64,000 nt of DNA from Hybos culiciformis (Eukaryota; Arthropoda; Insecta; Diptera; Hybotidae). Below the pieces are notes generated by a model, which was given only the letters and a program-made list of their open reading frames with translations, had not been told where the DNA came from and did no database searches. Shown here one piece after another: positions 36,801 through 49,448 of the stretch. Each line of letters begins with the position of its first letter. Position 1 is the first letter of the stretch. The stretch lies in assembly GCA_964007475.1 (NCBI GenBank), contig OZ023274.1:82471303-82535302 (forward strand), given 5' to 3'. A program made the translations under genes and the position numbers.

Positions 36801-39800
36801 TCTATATAATTTTTTTTTCAAATCGAAATACTCCTATTTAACTGCTATTTGGCTTTCCAAACTTTGTTTATCAAATGTTTTCTAAATTTTTCATCCGAAA
36901 TATTTTTGAGTTACGTATATTATTACCTTTAATACATCAAGAAAGATATATGTACCTATTTCTGTGTTGGTTAACTAGTATGATGACTCTAAAATATTAT
37001 ATAATAATTTCTTCTTGCTTTTTTCTAATGCCATATTTATTCCATGAAAACATTTAACGTTAGCATCCAATTATTATTTTTTAAATCCTAAATTAGTTAG
37101 TTTGAGCTTGAATTTTACATAAATCCAGAAATTTGTTTTTAATGAAATCACAAGCCAATGTTTCAAAGAGAAGGGAAATTTTTTTTTCTCAAATAAAAAA
37201 AAATTATCTAGTGATGGTTATAAATCATCCCAGTTCAGTATTCTAAATTAAATTAATAAAATTTATGTCATGTTATTTATACATTTTTTCTCACCATAAA
37301 AAAAAACAATTTTTTTTATTTAAATTAAAAAAGAAATAACTGATTAATTTTCTTATGTTAACAAATTTTATTTTTAACTGTATGTATAATAGTATGTATA
37401 TAATAGTAAATTATGATTCAAAAGCGGTATAGATTTAAAAACCGCTAATAAAATGTTTATATAAATAAATTTAATATGATATTAAAATAAAAGTATTCAA
37501 TTTTACGATAAGAAATTTCAAGGTACATTTATGATATATGTTAATAAGTTTGCAAAATTTTAAATTTACATATATTCAAATTTCTCTATATTATATTTAT
37601 ATATTTCGAAATCAATTTTCACATATTTTTCAATATGCGGTATATACAATACTTATACATATACTTTATACTAAATACCTATATAATATAAAATTGATAA
37701 TTAAATTAATTTTTTGTACCCATATTTCAAATTAATGCAATTAAGATTTGTGTTAACTATTTATTAATTGATTGATTTCAATAAAAAAAAAAAAAAATTA
37801 AATCAATTTGCATCTGAAAATTAGAAAGTTAAGAAATAAGCAATATTACTACCAGCTTGTAAGTATGTATTTATAATGTATAGTAGAACAACCGATTGCG
37901 AATTTTATATCGTTTTAATTTAGTTCAATAAATTTTTCAAGTTCACATCAAAAGTTCAAGAAATTATATGGCGAAATATTTGATCAAAAATATAAAAAGT
38001 GAAAGAAGTAACAAACCAATGTCTAGTTTAATTGTTCAAGAAGGTACAGATGAAATTTTGTTACATTTAACTTCTTTTCGATAATCATTTGCTGTCACTT
38101 TTGTTTGATGTTTTTTTTTCAGAAATTTAAGTCATTTAATAGTATATTACAAATTTTTATTTTTCATTGAATAAAAATAGCATCCTTTTTAAATTCGAAG
38201 CCACCTCAATAATGTAAGAATAACAATGGAATCAGAAGCTTTATGTTCAATTTCTTGAAACACTTTTTGATGAACTTTGCAATAAAAATAATTATTCACG
38301 AACCAAATTAAACCAAATTAATGGTTCTAATGTGGTGTTTGGAACAAGGATTGAAAAAATATTTCACTCTAGTAGAAAAGGAACTTAAAATTAAACCAAA
38401 ACTGCATAAAATCTAATTTTCTAAAAGAAGTAACAAGAAAACATTTGAATTAAATAATTAATTCTATAGAAAGAAATTCAAAACTATTATGGAATAAAAT
38501 AATAAAATTTGCATTTTGTTTGCGAACCAAAAAATTTCATTCATCATGATCTAATTTTTTGAAAATTCTGTTAAAACAATTAGTATTCTATTGAAGAATT
38601 AAAACCAAAATTAAATGGTATTTATGGAAATAAAAAAAAAAACTAAATTAAAATATATAAAATATTAAGAAGAAAAGAAAAAAAAAAGAAATAAGATAAA
38701 AATCTATTCATTAAAATCTTGGTGCGCAAAACTCGTTAATTAAAATTAAATCATCATTATAAATTCATTTTTTATTTAAATTTTTTTTAAGCTTCGTTTT
38801 TAATTCTATTCTTCTGTCAATTTTGTTGTTTTATTTATTTTGTATAGAAGAGTTGAAAGAAAAAAAACAAATTATAATGAAAATATCTATCGAATAAACT
38901 AATTAAAAAATATAATTTACATATAACAATTAGCTTTTGGGACAATGAAGATGAGCTCTTAAAATAATAGTGTAGCAATTTAAATTTTTTTTATTAAATA
39001 TTTCTATTGTTTTTTTTTTATTGCACTTTTAGGATTCTTAATTTATGTTCTATTTGTTTACCACTATACTCGTTAAGAAATATCTATAGATTTTTGGAGA
39101 ATTTATTAGTTTGAGTTGCGAGTGTATTTTTTTTTTTTTTTGAGTGACGATTTTCAGAAACTTTATTAAGTAGTGTAACCAATTAATGACAATATCTTTT
39201 GTATTCAATTTAAATAAACTATTAATCAGACTTATTGTTAAGAAAAGAAATACGTCGTATTATATTTATATACATATTAACGCTTATTCTGTCGAAATTA
39301 TATTTATAATTAATAATTAATATATCTGTTAAATGCGTTACATATTAAATTTATTTCGCTCAAATTATTAAATTTAAGCTATTAAATACCCATTTTTTTT
39401 TCAATTTGCATCTTGCCAAAAAAAAAACCAAAAACAACAATAATGATCAAGCCCTGTCTATGCCATAATTGTTTATATTTACATAATGCAAATAATAATC
39501 AAAGTTTACGCGGAATGCATAAATTTCTTATATTAATTAAAAATATTTTTATTGATTTGTTAAAAAAGAATACTATGAATAAATTAATTTTATGGTAATA
39601 TTGTATAAAATTGAATTTATTAAATTTTATCGCACATTTATTAGTAGTAGATTATTTTATTTTGAAAAAAAAAAAATGTTTAAAGGGTTTGTTGTTAAAG
39701 ATTATTATAATTAAAATATAAACTGATTTATAGATTATGTAGCAAAATATTTGCAAATGTAGCTATATATTTTTGTTCAAACGTATATACTGGCACACAT

Positions 39801-42264
39801 TTCTCTATTACGGTAGAAATTATAACATCAATTTTTTTAACTTTGTTTAGCAACATAACGTCTAATTGTATTAGATAATTATTTTCTGAATATTATAATT
39901 ATCATAAATATTATTTAATTTTTAATAGCAATCTTATTTCATTAATTTTTCATAAGAATTACTAGAACTATTAAGATTAAACATAATTTCGAAAAAAAAA
40001 AATTTAATATCTTATAAACCCTCTACATTTTTATCTACTTTTTCTGTTGTTGAACAAAAAAAAAAACCATCTTTATCGGTCATTGAATTAGTTTAATAAA
40101 TGAATGTTATAAAAATAACTTTCAATTTTGTTTGTAGACATAAAATAATTATGTGATTTCTATGTTTTTGTAGTTTTTGAAATTTTAAGTAAATAAATAG
40201 ATATTTTTTATGTCATTATTATTTTATTTATGATTTTATTCGCAAAACATTTTAAAACATTTTTTACAGACCCAATCAATTAGGGAAATTTGCTATTCAA
40301 GGTTTAACAGCATGATTTAAAATATACGAGTTGAATAGCATCACAAATAAAACAATAAATTCTATTAGAAATTTTCAGAAAATAAATATTTTATTCTTTT
40401 TATTTATAATTTATTTAAAAATATAGCTAATGGTTATCAATTTGAAAAATAACAAATTGAATATATAGATGATTTTTGTTGCTTCGATAAAGTATTTATT
40501 AATTTCTGAGAAGCAGTTTTTTATGAAAAAATTTAAAACCAGCAATTTTGGAATTAATTTTTTCTTTAAATACTAAATTTAAAATTTCATTGATTCTTAG
40601 TTTTTTCACTATTATATGTTCATGCTCAAGATGATGTTCGAATTCGGCTTTTTATATACACTTTCACTTGAAATAAGGTTACTCGTTTTTTTTTGTCTAT
40701 AATAAAAAATTATATATTTGAATTCTTCCTAGACTTACAAATTATTTACCTACAAATTATTTCCTACAGAATAAGATTTTAATTTTTAATTGAATTTATA
40801 AAATTAGCATATTTTTACAATTTGTATAAAAAATAAAATATTAAAAAAAATATTAATACCATATTTCTTATGTTAATTACAGGATGTTCCAAATTTTTTT
40901 TGCTGCTTGATGTTTTAATAATGATAGAGAATATTCTTAAATTAACACTTAGTAACTGTAATTTCTAATTTAAAATTTACAAGAATAAATAAATGTTAAC
41001 TGGTTCCAGAAAGCTAAGCGTTGAATATAATTATTATTTTTTGCTTAATTAATTTACCTATTTGAAAAACATTCATTGATTAATTAGACAGATTTTTTTT
41101 ACAAATTAAGAATTTTGAAGATTTATTGAAAACACAAAAATATTTTCATGATATCAGAGTGTCCATTGAAAGCCTTGTTAAATGCTTAATGTTTAATAAA
41201 TAATTAAAATTTTTTCAAAGTTTATACACTAAAGAATAGGTTTAGTAATGCCTGGAAGATCAATCACAGCAAAAAGTAATATTTATTTAATTTATATTAC
41301 CAAAATATAAGCCATTCTGACAATAGCCATAATCGTAGACATAGACAAAGTTATTTTTACTAATTACCTACCTAGATCTCAAAGGCAAGTTTTAACAAAA
41401 TAAATAACTAGAATTAATAAAATGACATTATTCAAAAATATTTTCATTTTTCTGTCACAAGTTAAATTTTTAAAAGAAAATTTTTATATGGTACTTTAAA
41501 GAATTCACAATTGAAAAAAAAAATCATAGTATTTTTGAAAAATAAGTCTGATTCTTGGCTATATGACAAGACTCGTAAAATTTACATAATACAAACTTAA
41601 AATTTACATAATATTGTACCTACAATTTATTTATTGACTATTAGATATATGTAGTAATTAAACAAAAATATGTAAAAAAAACTAGATAAACTTTTTTTTT
41701 CTATTAAATAAAATACAACAATTAAGATAATAAATTAGTGAAATTTAAATTTGAAAATCAAATAACCCAAACATAAAATCAATTCTAACTATAATGTATT
41801 TAAAAATAAAACAACAATTACCGTATTATGTAAATTATGAAATGTAGGTATTCTTAATGTTTTAATTATGCAGTGAGAAAACATTCTATTTCTATGTAAA
41901 TTAAGTAGTTTTCACATAAAAGCTCAGCATAACTGCTGCTAATCTAATAATTAATCTATATTGTTAAAATCATAAACATAATTGATTTAACTGTTCTTAA
42001 AAAAAAAATTAATTTTTTTTTCTTTAGCTAAAACATAATAAGGTCAAATTAGCAACATAGAAAATTTTGGTTTTTGTTTGCCAAAATTACTAATTAGAAT
42101 ATTGTGTCATAGGAGCAACTTTTCATAGAATTTATTCAATAGAAAATATATTGTCCTTGATAAAATTTAGAAAATTTGTTATAATATTTTTATAAAATTT
42201 ATTCCACGGAAATATTTTTTTTTTAGAAAAATAGTTTGTTTACATGTATAGTATACAAACTAAT
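33869..42264. other. AT-rich stretch; would be intron of the minus-strand gene if that model holds
   Basis: It contains a GATA-type microsatellite (35068-35136) and chance frames (36875-37057, 37538-37735, 39413-39598) with translations typical of random AT-rich DNA. No repeat family member or convincing exon was seen. Confidence 0.4.
35068..35136 (+). repeat. Imperfect (GATA)n microsatellite
   Basis: About 15 GATA/GATG/AATA-type tetramers (AGATAAATAGATACGTAGAT, then further AGATAGAT units) with interruptions. Confidence 0.9.
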
Positions 42265-42784
42265 TTAAGAGCCCTCAATGTGAAAAATTGTAAAAAATTG
42301 GTCTTAGTTTGGCTTTGATTGTAGGGTTACTACAATCTAGACTGAAGTGATTTTTTGATATGCTCCAGGGTAGGTAATTTTGAGTTTTTTGGCCCAAATG
42401 AGCCTTTAAAAAACTTGAACATATTTGCTTGGGTTCTGAAGTAAAGGAAAAAGATAATAAAAAACCTCAAACGCAGAAATAAAGCTAAAATTACTACTCT
42501 CCAGGGCTGGTGACGTGAAATTTTGAATTTCTTTAATTTCCTAAACAATTTTTAATTAATTTCATTTATTTCTAAGAAGTTTTTTATTTTTTTGATAAAT
42601 TATAGTTTCTGCAAAGAAATAAAATTCAAATGTAGTTTTGTGATTTTCTGGTAGAGGTGTTTTTCGTACAATTTTTGTCGCATTTTTCACGGCCGTTTAT
42701 TTTCTGTAAAATCAAACAAAAAAAACTGCAAAAATAGAAAACAGAAATACAAAACAGAATTTCACATGGTGGGCTCTTAAGTTA
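42265..42784. mobile_element. TTAA-flanked MITE (piggyBac-like target site)
   Basis: The left end TTAA|GAGCCCTCAATGTGAAA (42265 on) is mirrored by the right end (TTTCACATGGTGGGCTC|TTAA, about 42761-42780). The inverted repeats are about 17-20 bp with a few mismatches. The direct TTAA on both sides matches the target duplication of piggyBac-type elements. The body of about 500 bp has no transposase. A 72-codon minus-strand frame (42330-42548) lies inside and looks like a by-product, although its reading (SRHQPWRVVILALFLRLRF) is more complex than most. Class by TSD only. Confidence 0.7.
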
Positions 42785-42841
42785 ATCGTTCTAGCCTACA
42801 GTTGAAAAATATAGTGAATTTAAGAAAAATTTTAAGTATAA

Positions 42842-42985
42842 TTTCAGATTATAAAGATACTTTATATTTCTAACTTACTGTCTCTGATAGAACTTAGATT
42901 TCATGGTAGAGAAAACTTTGTGGGAACAATGGGCGAAACAGCTAACCTTAGACTACTTTCCCAATAAACTCTTCATTTTATTTAA
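42842..42985 (+). pseudogene. Decayed transposase fragment, PIF/Harbinger-like
   Basis: The plus-strand frame reads ...YISNLLSLIELRFHGREN followed by FVGTMGETANLRLLSQ and a TAA at 42965-42967, then continues TLHF. From memory of the family, PIF/Harbinger transposases have a helix-turn-helix stretch of the form LL-x2-LRF(Y/F)xxGxF, then G(D/E), then LSQ(S/P)TVxR. The order and spacing fit. The stop sits where Ser/Pro would be expected, so this is a relic. It covers only the N-terminal recognition region; no DDE motif is present. An overlapping ATG-started frame at 42903-43097 is a shadow. Confidence 0.38.
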
Positions 42986-44550
42986 CACTGAGTTCAATAA
43001 TATAAGACAATTATTTTTTTCGTCAAATTTATTACAAAAAAAAAAAAAAAACGTCCTATTCAAGTTCCATTCATGTCATTTTAATAAATATTATTAAAAA
43101 AAATAAAAATAGTAAACTTTCACTCTCTATATTTTTTTTATGTTACAAAAACAAAACGAAAAGCATAAATAAAAAAAAATGTTTTTTTTTTGTACTTAAT
43201 TGTATACTCATTTTGTGCTTGAAATATTTGAGAAACCAGCAATTTTTGAACAAAATTATATATTTATCTTCTATTTTATATAACTTTTACAAATTCATTC
43301 ACAAATTAAACTTTTCTAGAGCATCAAATTATAAATAATTATTAATAAAATATCATCAATAATAATACAAAAATTATCACAACATAATATATGTAAAGAT
43401 TTTTTTTTAATAAATTTTATTAACCAAAAAAAGAATTGTACATAAATATTATTTTTTTGTTTAAATATAAAATAAATAATTGAAATATAACGTGCTCATA
43501 TTTATTGTGTGGGTGAATATGAAGTGAATGTATGGAAAAATGAAAATATTATGATTTTATCTTCTTTTAAAAAAAAAAAAAAAAACCTTTACTATTTTGT
43601 TACTTTTAAAGCGTGCTAAGTATATTTACAAGATATTTTTTTTGTGGGCCTTGGAGTTAAGCGTCAAAAACAAAAATTAAGAATTTTAAAAAATGAAAAA
43701 CATAAACGAATAATTCGTGCAATAATACTATAAGTCGTACATTTGTTAGTTGTTACTATCTGATTAGAAAATTATGATTTTAAAATGACTATTCCGTAAC
43801 CGAATTGACAGAGCGACTACTAATATTATAGTGATATTTTATGTAATTTAATTAACTTTTTTAAATATAATAGATTTTAACACAATATTAAAGATATCTG
43901 GATATCTTTTGCTAAATTTGTATTTATATCAAATCAACAAAATATATTATTTCTTCTTTTAAATACCGAAGTAATGCAACTTTCGCTTATCGAATTCGAG
44001 CATAAAATGATTGCTGCTTATTCCTTTACACAAATAAATATAAAATGATATGCAAAAAAAAAAACTAACTATGTAGTCAATAGAAAATTCATAGTAGATA
44101 ATGTGCAAAATTCGTTACAATTCATCGATTCATGTTTGTTAGTCTTACATTACATTATAGATTGCATAATGCATATAGTCATGTAAAAATTACCATTATT
44201 TTTATAAATTAGTTTTTTTTTTTATTATTATTTTTATTATTATTTAATTTACTGTAATAAATTAAGGTAACCCACAAATTAATTAAACCTTTTTAGGTCG
44301 TCGTATAGTGTAAAAATATGATGAATTCCACAAACCACAAATAATAATAAAGCTCACGTAAAAATTAAGAAGCTCCAAAATCAATGGAGCTAAGCATAAT
44401 TTTCTTTTTGATAATAAATTCATAACATGTTAATAATTTAATAATAAATCTAACTATGCACATATTTTAAATCAAACAATTTAAAATATTGATACGGTCG
44501 GCAGCTTCCAAGAAATTTCTTATTTTTTAGGTTTTAAAAAAATTATTTGT
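42986..44550. other. AT-rich stretch, nothing recognised
   Basis: A/T runs and short tandem T/A repeats (for example 44216-44245). No coding support. Confidence 0.5.
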
Positions 44551-44557
44551 AATGTAC

Positions 44558-44691
44558 CTATGTGTATTTATATTTATAGGCATATCAAATATATGTATTA
44601 CGTGATTATTTTCAACTTTACATATAGTTTCTGATGGAAATTTGATGAGTCGAGAAAAATTTTTATAATTAATATTTCTGTCGTTTTTCTG
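44558..44691 (-). CDS. Candidate internal exon, unrecognised
   Basis: On the minus strand a strong acceptor (AACTTTTTCTGTGCAG, AG at 44693-44692) and a good donor (CATAG|GTACAT, GT at 44557-44556) bracket 134 nt with one open frame. It reads QKNDRNINYKNFSRLIKF, then PSETICKVENNHVIHIFDMP. Phase is 0 to 2. Its 3' phase would fit the terminal exon at 33866, but its 5' phase does not fit the phase-2 donor at 45757. It is therefore an alternative exon, part of another transcript, or chance. No domain is recognised. Confidence 0.25.
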
Positions 44692-44699
44692 CTGCACAG

Positions 44700-45750
44700 A
44701 AAAAGTTATAAAAAATTTGAATTCGCAAGAAACATTTGTATATTGCATTTAATACTTAGGTATTTCTAAAATATTTTTGATTCATGAGAATATATTTAAT
44801 AGAAGCGATATCGAAACACAATTGTGAAACTCAGAATTTCCTAACGAATAAAATTGTTCCTAATGATTAATTGCTGCATCAACTTGTCATTTTTGTTGCA
44901 AGCTTATGTGATATTATAAATATATCTTATTAGTAATACTAAGTATTATTACTATGACCAAACATAGACCGAATTTGTGTTTTATAAGCATTAATAGATT
45001 TCTCTACAAATTTGAGTTATTTCCGAATTATACGAAAATAACTTTAGACGTTCTAGTTGTAAGAGCGTTATTCAAATTATATTTTTGTTAAGCGCAAATT
45101 AAAGTTATCAGTATTTTGACATAATCTAAAATACATATTTTATTGCGTGAAAAGCGATAAATATAGACATTTTTATTGTTTTAATTTAATTTATTGTTTA
45201 TAGAATTTTTCATTATTCAAATTATGAAAACTAAATTGTTTATTTTTTTATTTATAAAAATTAAACAAATTTTTAAAACAAATTTAATTAATTCATTAAA
45301 TTAAATTTTTTCCAAAATTTATTAGGAAATCATATAATTATAGTATAGATTTTTGTTGAAAGGTTAAAATTCTTCACCGATGCGTGTGAAGTAAATTTTT
45401 GTTTGAGGAAGTTATGTAATCCATAAAAGGTTATTTGGAAAGCTTTAATTTTATATGAATGATGTGATCATAGATTTTACGGAATATGATAAAAAATAAG
45501 CATAGAGTTTAAATAAAATAATATTTTTTTTTTTTATATTCTAGGAAAATTAAATTGAAGATTTATTAAATGAAAAATATTCATAAAAATAACGATAATT
45601 TGTGAACAAAAATATTGCTTGTAAATTCAACAAAAAAAAACACTAACGAGAATATTTTTCAGAAATATAGAAACACTTCTATTGTAGTTTAAGAACTATG
45701 CCGACTTAGAATTCCAATCGCATATAAATATAAAGAAATAGCAAATTATT
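44700..45750. other. AT-rich stretch, nothing recognised
   Basis: No feature found beyond A/T runs. Confidence 0.5.
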
Positions 45751-45756
45751 ATCTAC

Positions 45757-45986
45757 CTTGTTCGTAAGTTTCCATTCCTTGTTGAGTTTGTTGATTTACC
45801 GCCAAATCTATTCCCATTACCATTGTTTAATTGACTAGCACTTGTTCTAGGCAAGCGAGGCGATGGGTTTCCAGTACCAGGACGTACTGCTCCAGCGGCT
45901 TCAACACTATTAATGTCATTTATAAATCCCAATAAAATAATCCAAAATAAAATGAATTTGGCTGAAAGCGCCTTAAATTGATTCAT
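45757..45986 (-). CDS. First coding exon of a small secreted basic protein, unrecognised
   Basis: The ATG at 45986-45984 lies in a favourable context (GGAAATG). The exon encodes 76 residues plus two nucleotides. Residues 1 to about 30 form a classic signal peptide: MNQFKALSAKF, a hydrophobic core ILFWIILLGFI, then an AA-type cleavage region (VEAAGAV). The rest is disordered and basic: RPGTGNPSPRLPRTSAS, then NNGNGNRFGGKSTNSTRNGN. The frame stops at a TAG, but that TAG is part of AAG|GTAGAT, a good 5' splice site (GT at 45756-45755), so the exon probably continues elsewhere. It is the most gene-like composition in the window, with markedly higher G+C than its flanks. A 46-nt minus-strand exon at 33866-33821 matches in phase. 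Possible classes are a secreted ligand with a long first intron, or a cuticle or peptide precursor; none is recognised. Confidence 0.55.
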
Positions 45987-46031
45987 TTCCCTTTTTTTTT
46001 TAATGGTCCAAAACGGACCAATTTTGTTCAC

Positions 46032-48140
46032 GATAACAAAAATAAGTGAATTTTGGTAATTTTTTTTTTTTGAATTTTAGAAATGTTTTTTCAAATATTT
46101 TTTTTTACTTAAAATTTTTTTAGGATATTGTTAATATAACACTGTAATAAATTTTAATAAATTTTAAAAATGAAAGAAATTTAAATACATTTTTTTTTTT
46201 CACTTTCGAAACTCATGAATTTAATTAATATAGTTTAAAATTGATTTTGCATTTTTTTAAGTGTTTATTGAAATTAAATTTAAAAAAAAAAAAGAAACTC
46301 TTAATTCTAGATCATAACTATCCTCTCAAGTTGTCGGGTCAACAGTTTAATTACAACAGAATTAATAATGAATCTTATCATAAAATTATTAACTTTTTGG
46401 AATTTTAAAACAATTGGAATTAGTTTTATATATAAATAAAGGCCTAACAATAACTGGCTTCTGAAACCCTCAGATTTGAAAACAAAATTTCTTTATTTAA
46501 AAAGATGAAATTCATAATTAAAATAATAATTTTTTAAATGTATAATGAAAATTCATAATTTTGTGCAAATTAATAGAATTTGAAACTTGATTTTTTTTTT
46601 TTTTTTTCGGAAACAAAACAGTAATTAAGATAAAGGAAATATTTTAAATGTAAATAAAAATTAATAAAAATTTAAAAAGTTTAATAGAAATTCTTTTCAC
46701 ATCATTAAGCAGTTAAACTTGAAATCAGTGCAAAACAAAAGACTTAAGCTACAAACTTGATTATTCTTAAATGTTTTGATTATATTCAATTAGATATTTT
46801 AAAAAAAAATCATAATTATTAAAAATAAAAAACTTTTCATCTTATTTTTTAATTCTTTTTAGCTGATAATAGATATTCAACAATTAAAAAAAAAAAAAGA
46901 TTGAAGTCCATTCATTCATTTCAATTTTTAATGTTTTCTAATTGTATTGTTATTTGTTTACTTTGAATATAGTAAAATATTTTTTTAGAACTTTAGTTAA
47001 AAATCTAAAATTAAATGAAAAAAATAGCAATACATAAATTAAATAAACAAAGATGAAGGAAGTTATGAATAAATGAATGAAATCTTTTTTAAAATTTATT
47101 AAGTCTTCAAGGGCTAGAAGCATACATTCTGATTTAAATTTTTAATTTTAACATCAAATTTGATGAAATAAAAATTGAATAATTTTAGGAAAATCTTGTG
47201 TTTGTATATGTACAAAACACTTCATAATGAAGGTTTTTGATTATCTATATTATAATTACATGAAAAGTGTTTTGCTGGACTTATAAGTCAGATACAATAG
47301 CAAGTTTATAAATTCCATTTTTTTTTCTGAAACTAACATGCATATTTATCTTATTTAGTCAATTTCAATTTAAAGAAAATCATAAAAATCTTTATAAACT
47401 TTATAATCACAGCAATAGAAAATTTTATTAATCTTTATATTTTGAAAACATCTCTCAACTTCCATTAGAAATCTGAATCAGATTTCTATTCAAAATTTTT
47501 TTTATTATTTAATTTGAATTTTCAATCATTTTAGCGCCAAATGATTTCAAAAATGTTAAGCTTTTATTTTTTACGCAAACTTAATAATAAAAATCCAATA
47601 AAACATCCATCAATTTGTATCGAACAATTAATACAATGGTATTATATTATTATTTTCATTTCTTTTGTAAAAAAAAAATTTTTTTTTATTACAACAAAAC
47701 ATAAAAAAAACTATGTTATCAATCAATATCTTTGAAAATGTATCTATAATAATACATATTATTTTTGTTTTGTTTCCACTTTTAAAACACTCGAAAAAAT
47801 AATTTTTACTGTACCATTATTCGAAATTTTAGTTACATATAGGCGAAACGTTTATGTATGACCCCCAAACTCAAAATAGTAATAGTAAATTTTTGGACAT
47901 TACAATTCAGAAAAGAATTCATTATTTATTTTGACATTTACATTATGATTGCTTATGAAAAACCAATAATTATTGAAGGTTTTTCGAAATAAAGGAAAAC
48001 ATAAATACTTGATAGATCCAAATGAAAAGCAAAATTAAAATAAATTAAAAGGAAAAAAATCATAAGATCAAAATTATCAGGGCTTTTTTTTTAACATTTT
48101 ACAAATTTTGTTTCATCGATTTAGATTTTTGAAGAATATT
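46032..48140. other. AT-rich stretch upstream of the secreted-protein exon
   Basis: This would hold the promoter and 5' UTR of the minus-strand gene, but I see no distinctive TATA or initiator that stands out from the background. An open frame at 47541-47735 looks like chance. Confidence 0.4.
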
Positions 48141-48240
48141 TCCAGCTTGCTTATAAGCGATACATACACAAGCCCGCGGAACAGCTGTCTGAATCTTCAA
48201 TTAAAAAAAAAAATAAAAAAAATTAAACTATTCAAGAGAT
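48141..48240. other. GC-rich island, possible exon of uncertain strand
   Basis: Plus strand: acceptor GAAGAATATTTCCAG (ends 48145), then LAYKRYIHKPAEQLSESSI followed by a Lys-run and TAA at 48224-48226. Minus strand: a long T-tract and GATTCAG acceptor (AG near 48195), then either TAVPRACVCIAYKQAGNILQ or QLFRGLVYVSLISKLEIFF, both open. Raised G+C (CACAAGCCCGCGGAACAGCT) and good splice signals suggest a real exon, but the strand cannot be decided. Confidence 0.33.
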
Positions 48241-49283
48241 ATCACATTTTACTGCCAAAGCTAATAATTCGTATAGAATATAAAAATAATTATTTTTAAT
48301 AATAAAAAAAAAAACTATTCGGTTTGTATGCAAATTAGGTCAAAATAAATTCAAAAATTCAAATTGTGATAAATCTCTAAGTTTTTGTATTTTTATTATT
48401 GGAAATCTGTTTTCATATGAAAAAAAAAACGATATAAACTTCTTTGCTACAATAAAGAAGCAACAACTTTCAATTTCTAAATGAATAAAATAAAAATATT
48501 TAGAAAGACATTTTTATTCAAGGCTTTACAAAAAAATATAAAAAAAATAAACAGACAAAAATTATAAATTTTTTGAATTTAAAGAATAAATAAATAAAAT
48601 GCAGAAAAAAAATATATACTTATTTTTCCGACATAGGTATTACCTGTAACGTTTCAAACTTATAAGAATGAAATACCAATTTTCAAAGTCGTGTATACAT
48701 TTGTAAACAAAAATAAACATAAAAATTAAATTGATAATTCATAATAAAATTTATTCTTAAATTTTATTTTATGTTTTTTCGAACGTTATGAAAACTCTTA
48801 ATAAATCTCTTATTTCGGAAGGAACGAACTTCAAAGTTTTAGTTAACAGTCTGAAAAAAAATTATTTAAGACCAAAATGCGAAAAACTTTTTCAAAACAT
48901 TTAAAAATCTTCCTAATTCCTAATGCTAATGCTATTTTTTAGTCAAAGTCGCAAGCTTTCTGTTTGTATCAGCCTAGCAATCCTATGCATTAATATGAAA
49001 ATAAAAATCCATAAAATTATTGATCGATGAATTTATTATTGATTTTGATATTATTTTGTTTTTTTTTTTTATGGGATTTCAAGTTTGCGCCTTAACTCTT
49101 TCGTTTTTATTATGAGTCCAAAATTTTATAACATTTAGTTTTTATTAAGTCCATATAAATATAATTTTTTTTAATTATGTTTTTCAACTTTTATTTTATT
49201 TCTTTATATATATTTTGACAAATAATTTTTTATTTAAATCGATAAAACGCAACTATAATTTAATCTTATTCCATATTAATAAA

Positions 49284-49448
49284 ATGCAAAATCATTTATG
49301 TTCTTTTTTTTTTATATTAATTTTCATTTTCATTTTAATTTTAAAGCCCACGACAGTATTTGGACATAATTTTTTTTTTTCTAACAACGATTTAAAAAAA
49401 ATAAAAGAGTTAAATTTGTGGTTTACCGATATCAAAAATAATAAATAA
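49284..49448 (+). CDS. Possible small secreted peptide, unrecognised
   Basis: ATG at 49284 starts a 54-codon frame ending at TAA 49446-49448. Residues 1-27 look like a signal peptide: MQNHLCS, a long Phe/Ile/Leu core, then KPTTVFG as a cleavage region. A short charged tail of about 27 residues follows (NNDLKKIKELNLWFTDIKNN). The frame is open further upstream to 49215 without a better start. A donor-like GTATTT after ACGACA could end a first exon. T-rich DNA readily encodes hydrophobic runs, so the signal may be fortuitous. No family recognised. Confidence 0.28.
   Translation: MQNHLCSFFFILIFIFILILKPTTVFGHNFFFSNNDLKKIKELNLWFTDIKNNK

Noticed and set aside
42903..43097. 64-codon plus-strand frame starting MVEKTLWEQWAKQ
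   Set aside because: It overlaps the transposase-like relic in another frame, whose reading explains the local G+C rise better.
45753..46031. Longer version of the secreted-protein frame starting upstream at 46031
   Set aside because: The upstream triplet is GTG; the ATG at 45986 gives a proper signal peptide and good context, and the TAG at 45753 is inside a splice donor.
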